Below, in pieces: positions 24,457 through 36,475 of a stretch of 64,000 nt of DNA (position 1 is the stretch's first letter; each line of letters begins with the position of its first letter). The position numbers and the translations under genes were made by a program. Source of the stretch: Numida meleagris (lineage: Eukaryota > Chordata > Aves > Galliformes > Numididae); assembly GCF_002078875.1 (NCBI RefSeq), contig NC_034409.1:61963874-62027873 (forward strand), given 5' to 3'. The notes under the pieces are model-generated. The model worked only from the letters and a program-made list of their open reading frames with translations. It did not search any database and was not told where the DNA came from.

Positions 24457-26894
24457 TATTCATAGATGCTCTGAAGATTAATTAGCCCATGCTTTGCAAT
24501 ACTTTTAAAGAATATAGGCGCTGTAATTTAGTTCTCCACTTTAGGATCCTCCAGCTTTTCCTTACTCTACTTGCCATATTAACTGGAATTTGACTCTTGC
24601 AAACTAAGTAGAATCGATTATAGTTATTAATCAAATGTGATTTAAAGTAGGATTTAGAGTGATATCAGGGATAGTAAAGCTAGTGAGTAGGATTGCATTC
24701 TTCTCCTGGAATAAGTACTGAGCCAACAAATCCACATGCTCTGGGTTTCACCATGCTGCCTAATATGCTACCTTTCAACTGTAACATACATCTGGTAGCT
24801 TAACTTATGGTATTATAGATCTCAAGGAACATTTTAGTAAAGTTTTGAGGACCAAGCTAATTTCCTGTTCTCATAATTACGTTCGTATCCAATTTTTATT
24901 ATAACTAAATAACTTCACACAATATTTTTCACTTCATGTTTCAAAGTACTCTGTGGTGTTAATTCAAGAGGAAGCTTTAACTCAAATGTCAGTTCTATCT
25001 TTGTGACTGGTAAAATGATTTTAAACGATTTTTGTATGCTCTGAAGTTTTTTGGATGCAAGACGTTGTGAATATTATTAGTGACTGGATTTGATGCTGCT
25101 GCAGACTATGGGAGCTTCATCTCAAAGACTGAGAAACTAAGAACATGGGGAATCATGAATATATTCTTACTTATGCCAAAACATCAGCTCAAGCTGATTA
25201 CTCCCTTGTGTCACTCTTAGGGCAAGAGTATGATTCATCACTTCCATTTTGCTTAATGCTGAAGTGCAGATGTATCTTTATGGGTTTGGTTTAACTTCCA
25301 TTGAAGATTAAATATGATCTTGATCCCATTTATAATAATGTAAGTTGGGATTAACTTGGTAAGACTGACATACATCCATATAATTTTGTGTGAGATCTTG
25401 TCAGGCTCAACAACTTCACTGGAAATAGGGTTGGTCTGAGCAAACATACATATTTAGTTCTCTTGAAAAGTACATGGATTCCCCATGGACAGGGAAACAA
25501 ATGTGGATTCTGATTCTGGCTTAAGCCATGTGCTCTTCCTGTGTGAAAGTTCAGGCATGGTGTAGCTTTCAATGAATGATCAGGCTCAAACACCAGCCTG
25601 CTTCCATTTTGACAGTAATGCCATCTGCCATCGTGTAGTCGATCCTCTGTCTTTGTAACTCTCTTGATGACTGCATTGTTTTGATATGTTACGCTAGTTA
25701 AACTGCAAAAATCGAGATTAAAAATAGCTGCATGATTTTAAAATGATTTTTTAAAACTGGAGAAGCAGAAAAGAAAAAATTGTTTATATATGGCTATAGA
25801 TCTATTTCTGTAGATCTATTTCTGGTAAACTGAAGCTATCTGATACACTAGAATAGCATAAAAAGGAAGACTGATGTAAGTATAGGCACAGCCATGTCTG
25901 ACTGTGGTCAGATCTTACTGGCATGTCTTGGGTCACTAGGCCATGCAGCTTTTTCTTTAGTATTCTTTTTATATGCATTCATTTTGAGAGCAGAATTTCC
26001 CTTCTAGCTTCTTTCTTCAACTAACTGATGTATTCTACTTCTAGACATCAGTCAGGCTGTAAAGCAGCAGCGCAATAATGTACAGCTAAATACGACTCAA
26101 AATGTGAAATCTGTCAGTCCATCCCTTGGGCACAAGTCTATGCCTATTCATGTTAGAACAACGGTCACACGTCATATTAAATCAGGTACTCTTTGTGCAT
26201 CCCATGTACTGTGGATTTGCTGTGTTATAGACTGTGCGAGCTTTGCTGTTGTGCTTGTGCTGATAAGGACTCCTTCCTCAGGCTGCAGTGAGAACCAGCA
26301 GCCCCTGTTGTGCATGGTAGCTGTTGCCATAAGCACTACACACTTAGATGGGAGATAAATGGAATCAGAGGGACATAGTAGTCTGATATATTGAAATATT
26401 CATTTTTTACCTTGTTAGACAGAATCAATCTGTATCTTGCAAGCCATACTTTTCCTTTTGTATGGACTGACCAGTGGAGGTTCAGAGCACTGATAACTCC
26501 CATCTTCCTGTCTTCCTCCAAAGTTCAAGCTGTGTTTCTGCAGATGGCAGCAGATGATACAGTAACTGTAAAAGTCAGAGACTCTCCTAGGAGATTGAAA
26601 AGGAAAAAAAAAAACTATTTCTGTCTAACAGTTACTCAGTCAAATAGCAGAACGATCAAGCTGTTTGCATTATCACACAGATGGAACTGAGCAAGATTTT
26701 GAGCCTTTTATTTCTTCAGTGCAAGAGAAGTACCCTCCAGACTAAAGGAAGATGGTATACTTGAAAGTGAATGAACCTTGTTTCATTTGTTCTTGTTTCA
26801 GAATCATACTATATCAATGGACAATTTAAGCTGATTATGACAAAATATACACCAGCAGTGCCTTCTAAAAATTATGGCAATTTTTCCATTCTCA
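24457..26894. other. Intergenic DNA, nothing recognised
   Basis: About 2.4 kb of AT-rich DNA. The only structure noted is a perfect 14-bp tandem pair (TAGATCTATTTCTG) at 25797-25824. Confidence 0.6.
25797..25824. repeat. Perfect 14-bp tandem pair
   Basis: Two head-to-tail copies of TAGATCTATTTCTG with no mismatch. Confidence 0.9.
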
Positions 26895-27150
26895 CTCATA
26901 GAAACAATTCATGTTGAAAGGGCTGTTGGGAAGTCACCTACTCAAAGCTCTCCTCCAAAGCAGGCACCAGCTTGCTTAGGGTTTCCTCTAGTTCAACCAT
27001 ATACATGCCATGGCCCCTTTAAGAGATCTAGTCTAGTACCTGACAGTCCTAAGGGTAAAAAAAGTTTCCTTAATGCCAAGTTGGACCATACTGTGTGTTG
27101 GTTTATGACCGTTGCCCCTTGTGTCTGATGTAAAGATCCCGGCTCTGCCT
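26895..27150 (-). mobile_element. Old diverged CR1 3' fragment
   Basis: Weak but ordered similarity to a CR1 3' end in reverse complement: ATTCATGTTGAAAGGGCTG, CTCAAAGC.., AAAAAGTTTCCTTAATG, and GACCGTTGCCCCTTGTGTC. It is much more diverged than the copies nearby. Confidence 0.65.
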
Positions 27151-29530
27151 TGCTCTGGAAGTCTATTAAAAAAAAACTAAGGATCCAGAGAAAGACTTCT
27201 CCAGGAATTTCATCATTCAGGAGCTAGGCCTGAAATATTCATCTTGCTTTCACTCGTTTAATGTCCTTCTAAAGTCAAGAGACTCAAACTGTCTTCTAAA
27301 AACACAAATGTGTGAGATATAAAGGACATCTAAAAAGGAAGCAACAGGAGAACAAAGCAGAAAAAGCGATTTCTGTTTTCTTCACAATTTATTCCTTGTG
27401 CATCATCAAGCTAGACATCTATTCTCTTCCCCTCTCTCCATTCTCCCCTCCCCTCCCCTCCTCCTAGTTAGCAAGATTACTGTGATAAGCATACTGTACT
27501 TTATCAGATTATTGTTTTAATGCTCAAAAGTCTGAGTTGAGATTGAGGTCTGAACTCTTTACAAATACATAAGATGCAGCTACTATTTATTCTGATTTAA
27601 GAAAACTGCAGAAAGAGTAGGAGCACAGAGTGGGAAGGAGGAGTAAAGACAAGGATGTGATGCAATTATGTGTGCTTGCTTTGTGTATGATTGGCATTAA
27701 CTTTCCATTCTCTTTTGAGTTCTATTTTTTTTTTATTAAATAAAGGCTATTTTTTTTCCAAGGATTTTTGTTGGTTGGTTGGTTTTGTGCTAGGAACTTA
27801 ACTTGGTCATTCATGGTCTTGTGCAGTTCTTGAGAAGCAACTCGTAAACTACAGTAGAAATCTGATGGCATTATAAAATAACAGAACTCTTAACTATTTA
27901 TACTGAGGAAATATAAATATTTCCTTTAGAACATGTGGAATTAATGAGCGAGCGAAGACTTTAGAGAAGAGTTGTTTATTTGTTTCACTTTGCTCATCTC
28001 CATGTTCTAGCAAAGATGGGAGGAAATGAAAGGGGAGACATAAATAAACTCTTCTGATTGCATGCTGGAGAGATAGTTTAAATAACAATAGAACGTTTTT
28101 TCAGGTTCTAAAATTACAATTTTTTTTTCTGAAGAAACTCTAAGTATAACAAACTTCTCTTCCACTGTGTTGATTAAAAGCCTACCTAACTGTGTTTTCT
28201 CCAAAACCAAATAATGCTCTCATCAAGCACCATCAAATTTGGTGCTTGGCACTCTACCTATTTTTTCCACTCTGTTCCATTGGACTTCCATTGGAGCGAA
28301 GGAAGCTTTGAAGGACATCCATTCAGGAGACTACACATTACACATTGATACAAGTATTTGGAATATTCTGCAGCACTCATGAAGTTTACAAACAGTGATA
28401 GCCACACAACCAAGTTGAAATTAAATCCCTTGAATAACTATTCTGTGCAAGCCCGAACCGATGGAGCTGGGGAGGATTTAATTTATACAGTATTTGGGAA
28501 TCTTTCCAGGATACTTTTAATATCTTTCCAGCAAGATGCACTTTGAAACACTTTGTTTTACACTTCCAGAACTTCTGTCACATTTTAATAAAGTCCCACT
28601 AATGAGTTTCTGGATGTCCTAGGAGAACAATTAGTTGAGATGGAACCGGAGTAAAACATACAGTTATAAAGTAGATGATTTAACCAATTCATTTAGGGTC
28701 TATGTAGTGTTTGCTTGTGGTATTTTGATGATGATTTTTATGGGAATAAAGAGAGATATTCTGAGCAATTTATTGGAATTAGTTTTGTTTTAAAGAACGG
28801 TTTGCAAATAAGGGCTTTAGCTTACTTTATGGCAACACTTAGGTAGTACTGAGATAACCCTGGACTGAGCATAGTCTGTAACCATCACAATTCTGGAAAC
28901 TGGGGTAGAAACCTAACATTGCTATCTATGGAAGATACCTTTAACTTAGTGCACATTTGAATTGACCACAGAGTCACGGTTAAACTAAAATCAATTACTG
29001 GTCTTTCTAAGAGGATGCAGTGGGAGAACTGGTTTAGAGCAGATTTAAGATTACATGAGTTAAAGGTGCTGAAGTTGAAGCAGATGCTGACTGCTGAGTG
29101 AGTTGTGATTTTATCCATGTTGGAAAGAAAAAAATCTTGAAAAAAAGCCTGAAAAAAACACGACAAAGATTGCATTATAACCAGATTCACTTTCTAAACA
29201 AATGTAGACCTTTGATCTAGAAAGACCCACTGTACAAAATGAAATGTTTGACAATGTATGTAAGGCCGATATCACAGTAGTTGCCTATGCCAACATGTTA
29301 ATCTAATCATTTTCCTTGCAGCTTGATACATATGACCATGACTTTTCAGACCATTATATTTTATTATTATACATCCTCTTAAATCTGTCAGAATTCCAAA
29401 GTCTCATCTTCTGTGAGTTTGTCAGCAATTTTCTATGTTTGATAAAGCAGATTCAGAAGTTCCAAAAATCGTCTTCAGTTCCCAAAAGAAGGAATTTGGT
29501 GTTATAGCCTGCACCTATGTCCCTCTTTCA
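27151..29530. other. Intergenic DNA with pyrimidine tract
   Basis: AT-rich DNA. A CT-rich tract at about 27420-27468 contains repeated CCCCTC units, and short TTGG repeats lie at about 27771. No gene was recognised. Confidence 0.6.
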
Positions 29531-29757
29531 GGGACGTTCAGGTTGGATATTAGAAAAATTTCTTCTCAGAAGGAGTGGTGATGCATTGGAACAGGCTGCC
29601 CAGGGAGGTGGTGGAGTCATCATCCCTGGAGGCGTTCAAGAATCATGTGGATGTGGCACTGAGGGACAAGTTTCAGCAGGCATGGTGGTGATGGGTTGGA
29701 CTAGATGATCTTAGTGGTATTTTCCAACCTTAATGATTCTATGACTCTATGATTCTA
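29531..29757 (+). mobile_element. CR1 LINE, 3' fragment
   Basis: Plus-oriented: GGTTGGATATTAGAAAAATT, then GGAACAGGCTGCCCAGGGAG, GGGTTGGACTAGATGATCTT and the tail TCTATGACTCTATGATTCT. Confidence 0.94.
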
Positions 29758-30053
29758 CTCATATTCCGTTTATAATTTTTATGCTTGGAATTGTTTTTAC
29801 TGACTAAATGTAATTTATGCATTGCCTTCTTATTTTGACTTTGTGTGGTTTTCATTGTTTAACAATTAGATCCACGGTGGTGTCAAAATACCAGCATCCT
29901 GCAATCTTTCTAGTCACTGTGAAGTATTCCTCAACAGCTTGCATAAATTTACTCCCTGAAGAATCCAGTGCTCTGCAAAAAAAGTCCTCTGTCATAGTTG
30001 CCGTAGATCTCAGTTTATGTGTGGTACTTAGTTACAGGTATTTTTTGGTGGTG

Positions 30054-30133
30054 CTGTGCCGAGCCAGGAGTTGGACTCAGTGATCCTTATGGGTCCCTTC
30101 CAACTCGGGATAGTCTGTGATTCCATGATTCTA
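30054..30133 (+). mobile_element. CR1 LINE, very short 3' fragment
   Basis: Eighty bases: GAGTTGGACTCAGTGATCCT, GGGTCCCTTCCAACTCGGGA and the tail GTGATTCCATGATTCT. Confidence 0.9.
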
Positions 30134-30241
30134 CATATTTCTGAGCATTTTGTAGAACAACATTAGAATGGTAATATCTTTTTCATGTTTGTTGTGAAAG
30201 CAATGGCAATTATCAAAGATACACTCAACAGTTTGAATGGG

Positions 30242-30273
30242 TTTTTTTTTTTGTGTGTGTGTGTGTGTGTGTA
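30242..30273. repeat. T-run and (GT)n microsatellite
   Basis: Eleven T followed by about ten GT units. Probably length-polymorphic. Confidence 0.9.
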
Positions 30274-33200
30274 TGAAAGTGTGAAGTGATTGGATTAAAA
30301 ATTAATTTTCCATTCTGGATACTCTTGTAGACATGATTAGGTCATTCATTTTGTTTAACTGATGATTTTAGGATGTCATTTAAAAAAAAAATATTTGTAG
30401 TAATTATAGTGAATTGCTGATGATAACTCAGTTTTAAGCTGTACATTTCCCAATCTAGGGAAGACCCAGTGATTTATTTTTCAAAATAGAAACAGTGTTG
30501 CAGTTCTTGTTAAATTCAAGCCTTTCCCTTCAGCTTTTGTGGCACCATTACGAGCTGACCTTTTCAATTCTGGAGGAACAGAGACTACTTCTGTCTTGAA
30601 ATTCTGAAAAGTTGTTAGACCTTACTTAGTGCGCTAATTAGTGCTATGGCCAGATGTCCATGATGACCACAGCCTAATGAATCTTACCTACAGGGTCATG
30701 AAAACTGTCACAAGTTCTCCTCGAGCCTGAGAAGCATAATTGCATTTATGTTTTTACTTGGGATAAATGTGTCCTGTTATTTCAATGTATTTAAGCATTT
30801 GTTTGCTGCTACACTTTAGATTTGTCCGTGAATTCATTCAATGCTACCCAGTAATCATTCAAGACTAATCACCTATTTAAAACAATAAATGGCAAGTTCT
30901 TTCATTCCTGCAATTGGCGTTGAAAAATCACTACTGCTACCACCCACTGAAATTGTCTGTGTGGATTACAGCTGAAAACTAAGCTAGCTTGCATGGTTTG
31001 AATAAAAACATACCTACAGATATCCTGTTTACTTTCTAGAAGATTCTGAAGTCTGGAAAATCAAAACCTACTTAAAGGTTCTCAATTTCATCTACTTAGC
31101 CCTCTTCTGCATCTAATGGCAGCTTATCCTAATTAATAGCAACTTTCCTATGCAATTGTCAGTTTCCATTCTTTTGTTTTTTCCCCCTCAGATCTAATAT
31201 TTTCTGTTGTTTACCAGTACTAGGCCTCAGTAGACTCTACAATTAGCCTGATAAATCTCATCATTTTCATTCTAACTTTCTGTGGTTGCTTGTTGATGTT
31301 TTAATACAAAAGCGAATGGCTGAAATCTCAACATGAAAAATATGGCTACGTTTTCCAAGCTGTGTTCGAAAATCCATGTTTCTGACTATAAAATATGCAT
31401 ATGGCAATGTTCCAGATTTTAAGAAATGAAATCACCCATAAATCCTGATCATAAACCTTACTTTCATCTTTCATCCAATATTTCTTTTTTCTTGAGGGAG
31501 TCTCCTGTGTTTTAGCTAGCTGTTAGTTTTGAAAGGTCTCTAGCTTCCTGATTGTAATTTGAATACTTTCAGATAGGACTAACAGTTACTTTTATTCCAG
31601 TTATAATTAAGCCACTAAAGCAAAACCACCAAATAAAGAATATTTTTGAGATCTATGCTTGTTGTTGTTGTGAATGTGGTTTTTTTCAGCAACAGTTAGG
31701 AAGGACAAACAGAGAGGAAGAGATATTTCTTGATGACATGGAGAAGAGAAGAATCACATGCAGCTTTGAGAACGATTCTAAACAAAGCAGTCATGATACA
31801 TGAGAAGAATTTGCCACCATCAGTGTTTGATTTACAGTAAATAGATTGTCACACAACACTGGGGAACACCCAGTATTGCCATTATACCATCAAGGCAGTA
31901 TTGTCAGAAGTGACACAAGTTCTTAAGGGTGTTATGTTATTCATCCATGACAACTCTTTTAATGTACCAAGAACTAACCATTTTAGGTTTGAATGCTCCG
32001 AAGGAAAGAGTCTCTAGATAGAAAACAGAATTACTAACATGTTAACCTTTGAAAAAAGGAAGGTCAAAGTCTTTGTGCAAAGGTTGCACTGTGTTTAGTT
32101 CCCATCTATTTAAATCGATGACAAAAATATCCTGTAGTTTTCAGTGCAAGAAAGTGCTGATTCTTATGGGAAGCCTTCTCTATTGGTTGGCGGAGGTGTG
32201 AAACCTTAAATATTCATTAAATATTCATTACCTTGCAGCAAGGTAATGAAGATCTCTGGCAGTGTTTCTTTATACTGGCCCTGGAAAGATTTCACATTTG
32301 TATTGTGAACCTTAATACTATTTCTGGGGATAAATACATTTCTTTTCCACTTTTGAATAATTTATCTTATTTTATAGCGCAAAGCACAACTGCCAAAATA
32401 CCATGAGCATAACGTACTGCAATGGTGTAGCTAAGTAACTTATGCAGTAGGCCCAATGAGAACCCTAGATTGTTTAAGAAGTACTGAGACTGCTTAAAAA
32501 AGCCTTTCAAATAATTTTGTAAGTTATACAAATAATTCAATGCAGAGCTGCTATATGTTCTTTTCTGTTTTCTTCTCCTTAATTTCTTGCCCCATCTCTA
32601 CACATCAGCAAGACGAGAACTCTTCCTTTTTGAATTGAGATGTTCTCCACAACCTATTTGGGCAATTTCTCTTCTGAAGACAGACGTGGCTTCTGATACT
32701 GGATGTTGAAGATGCTGTTGTGCCCAGTCTGCTCTATATATGGCTGGGTAGGAGGGAGAGAGTACTGCATTGTAGACAGAACAGCAACAAAAAATTCCTT
32801 ACATGCAGAATGGACTGTTGCATGTTAATATTTCACACCCTACAAATCATCTTTGACACTTTGTAACTTTAAATAGCTGTTTCTCAGAAATCTCTGTCTT
32901 GGTGCTCTCTACTATTGTTCTCAGAGTGATTGCGGAACAGTTTTCCTCTTCCTAGCATTCCTGTGGATTAGAAAACTAGTATCTCCTCTTTACAACTGGC
33001 CAAAGGCTGAACATGGGATGATTTGTCCAACGTATGTCATCTGCTTGGAGAGAATCGGAGCACAGATTGAACCTGGTGTGAGATACCCTTGTGTCTGATC
33101 ATTGCACTCTCCATCTTACCTTCAATCTGCTGGCTACCATATTAGGCAAGCACTAAGATCATTCCAATTCTTTTTGTACTGAACAAACTATTACTCCATG

Positions 33201-35094
33201 TTTTCTTAAAGGTTTCACTTGTATACTTGTCTTTGGGCTGCGTGGGTGGGGATCTAACTCTGAAGAAGGCAAAATGTGCTCCTCCATCAGAAGGCCTTAA
33301 GGCTTTTTAGAGCATTGGTCCCTCAGAAGTAGTAGAAAGCCTTCTCACTTGCTTAGGCTGTACACTTTGCCTTGGGAGTCCCGGCCCAGAACGTACATGA
33401 TCAGAGGCCATGCAGGGAAAGCCTGCTGTCATTGTCCTTGCGCAAATCTCTGAGCTGCTGCTCTGGAATCTAACAAAGTCCATTCTGTGCTGCTGCTAGG
33501 AAAAATGGAATAAAGGTGAAAAGTACTGGAAGAAAGAAATGTGAAGTCGATTGACTATTTCCATTTTCTGCAGAGAGTAACACCTTGAGTTCTCTCCTGT
33601 GAGAATTATTGTTAGACGTGAATTTCAGTACTCACATTAAGAAAAATCGTAGAAGCACCTTTACTTCAAATGCCACCTCTACCAAACCTGTTTCTGCAAA
33701 CTTCTTTTTAGCATGCTCTGACATAGCAGTGCTTTACGGGGAGGTACAACAGTCACTGTTACATCACCTGATTGTCCTTCATTGGCAGGATCTTTCCACC
33801 TTCATCCTACCATCAGTTCCTTTCCACTTCTCCGTATAGAAAATTATTTGCATCAGAAATGCTGAATAAAGAAACCATGAGCTATAGTACGATTTTATTT
33901 ATACCGAAGAAATTAATGCCAGCTAATATTCTTGTTTCTTGATCTATTTTTTTCTGCATTTGATTTTTTGGTAATTGGTCCAACTTGTGTCCCACTGGGG
34001 GAGCTTGGCAGAGAGGGAGGGAGAAAGACTGGAGAAAAAGATTTGTAGGTGGCAGGGACAGCTTGTGTATGTGGCTGAGTACGGATGTGAGCTGGCACAA
34101 AGCACGGCTATGTGGATGTTGGCTGTTTAACTAATGCTGTACATACACCCTTTGCTAGCTGAGAGTGTGACCCAAGAAGGGCAAATATATATATATATTT
34201 ACAGCTGCCCCACCAGTGTTTGAATTCTGTGCAAGAGTGATCAGCGTGCACTTAATTACTTCCCCAGAGATTATGTCCATGCCGGGGTGAATCATTCAAC
34301 TCTTGGTTGACTCATGGGTTGAGAAAATGGAATTAGCGCCATCCAAAATGGCAAGAATTTCTGTTAGCAAGGAGAAAAATTAAATGTGTATTTACACAGT
34401 AAATTTAGGTAGGGAAGGATTTACTGTCCTTTTGTAATGGTGAAGGGAGAATTTTTCTTTTTTTAACAAGAGAAAGAATTGAAAACGAAAGCCAGTATAT
34501 TGCCATTCCACGTCTAGATGCGATCTTGCTTGATCTCATAACTTAAATGGAATAAGTGCGTGTGACATTATTAGAGAAAAACTAGCAATAGAGGACAGAG
34601 TATTTTAATTGCTCGGAGGAACTCTTCCTCCTTACTCGGAAATAAAGCTGCACCTCTACATGCTGCCGATGGCAATATGCTTTTGCCAAATTACCTTTTG
34701 GATAGCACCTAAGGCAGCAGTGGGGATGACTGGTAGTTATTAGAAACCTCAGTGACCTTTCGTCAGGACAAGTGCTTTGGCTGCATCCAGCCTTTGGTAA
34801 GCGCTTTGCATCTATTCCAGTTTCTCTTGTAGTTCCAAGCGGATGTGTTTTGTTGATGCTTTGGCTAAAGCTGTTGGGCGTTGCTGTTTTCTATTGTATT
34901 TGGAGTTTCATCCAAGAGACAGCTACCTGGAAGTGGTGGGGAAAAGGCTTCAAAAAGAGAGAGCTGACAAACCCCATTGGAATCCACGTGCAGGGAAGGC
35001 GCTGAGTTCCTTCTAAATTAATTCCTTCGTAGAGATATTAGCAACTTTAAAACATTTGAATAGAAACACTCTTCTCCTAGCGTGAATGGAAGGA
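30274..35094. other. Intergenic DNA upstream of CACNA1C
   Basis: About 4.8 kb of AT-rich DNA without a recognised CR1 copy. It holds a perfect 13-bp inverted repeat at 32224-32250 and an AT run near 34186. If CACNA1C has upstream leader exons or an alternative exon 1a in this window, this is one place they could lie, but I found no coding match. Confidence 0.55.
32224..32250. repeat. Perfect 13-bp inverted repeat, 1-base centre
   Basis: Arms TTCATTACCTTGC and GCAAGGTAATGAA flank a single A. A direct AAATATTCATT repeat lies immediately to the left. Confidence 0.9.
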
Positions 35095-35771
35095 TAGCGT
35101 GTGGACGGGAAGGGGAAGAGCCGCCGTTGAAGCTCCGCGCACGGGATGTCCGATGGATGCTCTGGGCCACGGGCAGCACGGGGCGGCGGTGCCCTGGGCA
35201 TCCCCGCGCGGCGCTCGGCCGGGTCGGGTCGGCTTCTCGGGCTGTGGCAGTTTCTATTGTTGAACTCTGTTGAACATGGCAGCTCGGGGAGCCCAGCTCC
35301 GCGGAACGCGGGCCGCGTTCAGTTCGCGTTTCGTTCGAAAGAAGTCATTTTTGCTCTCTGCGGAGGCTTCAATTAGAGCGGGCCAAATGACAGGGATAAT
35401 TAAGGCGAGCGGTGGGATACCGGCGGAGCGCTTTGGCGTTTCCACCGAGGATTTGGCAAATCCGAGCTTGATTAATCTGTTTAAACATCTGTGCATCCTC
35501 CCGGCCGCGCAACCGAGCCCGGCTCCCTCCTCCTCCCCCGGCGCGGTTCGGGGCCACCGCAGCCCCCGCCGAGCGCCGCCGCCCGCCCCGCTCCTCGCCA
35601 TTCCGCTCACGGCCGCGCTCCGTGCGGAACCGCAGGGCCGAGCCCGCGGGTCGGAGCGGGGCCGGAGCGCGGCGGCGCCGTGTGGCCGCACATCGCCGCG
35701 CCGCCCCCGGCCCCGCTGTCCCCCCGCTGTCCCCCACTTGTCGAGGCGGCCGGCTCCGGCTCGCCTCTCCT

Positions 35772-35779
35772 TGACGTCA
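35772..35779. promoter_or_regulatory. Consensus cAMP-response element
   Basis: TGACGTCA, the full CREB/ATF palindrome, lies about 700 bp upstream of the CACNA1C start codon inside the CpG island. Since Cav1.2 feeds CREB signalling, a feedback input is conceivable, but that is inference. Confidence 0.6.
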
Positions 35780-35970
35780 TGTCTGTGGCGAGGCTCCGGC
35801 GGGCGCGGTGACGGCGCGGAGCGCGTTAAACTTTGCGAGCGAGCGGCCAGCCCGGCGGCTGGCAGCGCTGTGCGCGGGGGGCTGCGCGCTGCCGCCGCAG
35901 CTGGAACATCTGGAAGCGTTCAGTGCGGCCGTGGCGGCGGAGAGAGGCGGCAGCGGGGAGCGAGCGCTGA

Positions 35971-35990
35971 GGGAGGGGAGGGAGTGAGGG
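35971..35990 (+). other. G-quadruplex-type tract (plus strand)
   Basis: Four G-runs of three or four in 20 bases (GGGAGGGGAGGGAGTGAGGG). If the leader starts upstream, this would also be present in the RNA. Confidence 0.6.
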
Positions 35991-36087
35991 GCTGGGACTG
36001 GGCTCTCTTCCTCTGCAGAAACAGCTCCCTGCCAGCACAACGCGCTCCGAATGGCTTTGAAGAGGAGGAGCAGCAGCGTTTGAACAT

Positions 36088-36123
36088 CTTTTTTTTTTCC
36101 TCCTCCTTTTCTTGCTCTTGTAG
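36088..36123 (+). promoter_or_regulatory. CACNA1C: Strong potential 3' splice site in CACNA1C leader
   Basis: An uninterrupted pyrimidine-rich tract (T10 then CCTCCTCC, TTTTCTTGCTCTTG) runs into TAG at 36121-36123, with no AG in between. This is the form of a strong acceptor. If it is used, upstream non-coding exons would be joined at 36124 to the leader of the first coding exon. Confidence 0.4.
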
Positions 36124-36248
36124 TTGGTGGATTTTAAAGAGACGTTTAACCCTCCGTGGTTTGCCCTGGATGCTTTTGCTTTTTGCCGTTCTTCCTTTTT
36201 CTTTTTTTCGCCCTCTCTCTCGCGTTTCCCCCCTTCTCGTTCTTTTTT

Positions 36249-36257
36249 ATGGTTTAA
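36249..36257 (+). other. Minimal upstream ORF (ATG GTT TAA)
   Basis: Two-codon upstream frame in the CACNA1C leader, nested in another frame within upstream ORF 1. Confidence 0.5.
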
Positions 36258-36297
36258 CAGCCAGAGGTGCTGTGCTAAATTCTTGGAAGGGGCCCGG

Positions 36298-36306
36298 ATG
36301 TACTGA
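36298..36306 (+). other. Minimal upstream ORF (ATG TAC TGA)
   Basis: Two-codon upstream frame, ending two bases before the next upstream ATG at 36309. Confidence 0.5.
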
Positions 36307-36308
36307 GG

Positions 36309-36389
36309 ATGCATTGCAATTTCACTAAAGGAGGCAGTAGTGGAAAGGATCAGTTTTTGGTGTTTGATGCAATAATGGGAATCAGGTAA
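36309..36389 (+). other. Upstream ORF of 26 codons in CACNA1C leader
   Basis: Starts ATGCATTGCAATTTC and encodes a peptide beginning MHCNFTKGGSSGKDQ. It ends 86 bases before the main ATG. This stretch is the part of the leader that I recall as similar in mammals (AAAGGAGGCAGT..GGAAAGG, then TTTGATGCAATAATGGGAAT), which argues for function. A further two-codon frame, ATG CAA TAA, lies within it at 36367-36375. Confidence 0.55.
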
Positions 36390-36475
36390 TAATCAAAGGG
36401 GAAATTCTGCAGCTCCACTCTTCCTCGAATTTTACCGAGCCGATTTGCGGAGGGATTAATCTGGACTCGTTTTAA

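Larger units (their letters stand above)
36170..36328 (+). other. Upstream ORF 1 in CACNA1C leader (52 codons)
   Basis: ATG at 36170 to TAA at 36326-36328, in the same frame as the channel ORF but closed by its own stop. The peptide begins MLLLFAVLPFSFFRPL, with a hydrophobic signal-like start. It is the tail of a much longer 352-codon frame that runs through the CpG island from 35270. Whether it is translated is unknown. Confidence 0.5.
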
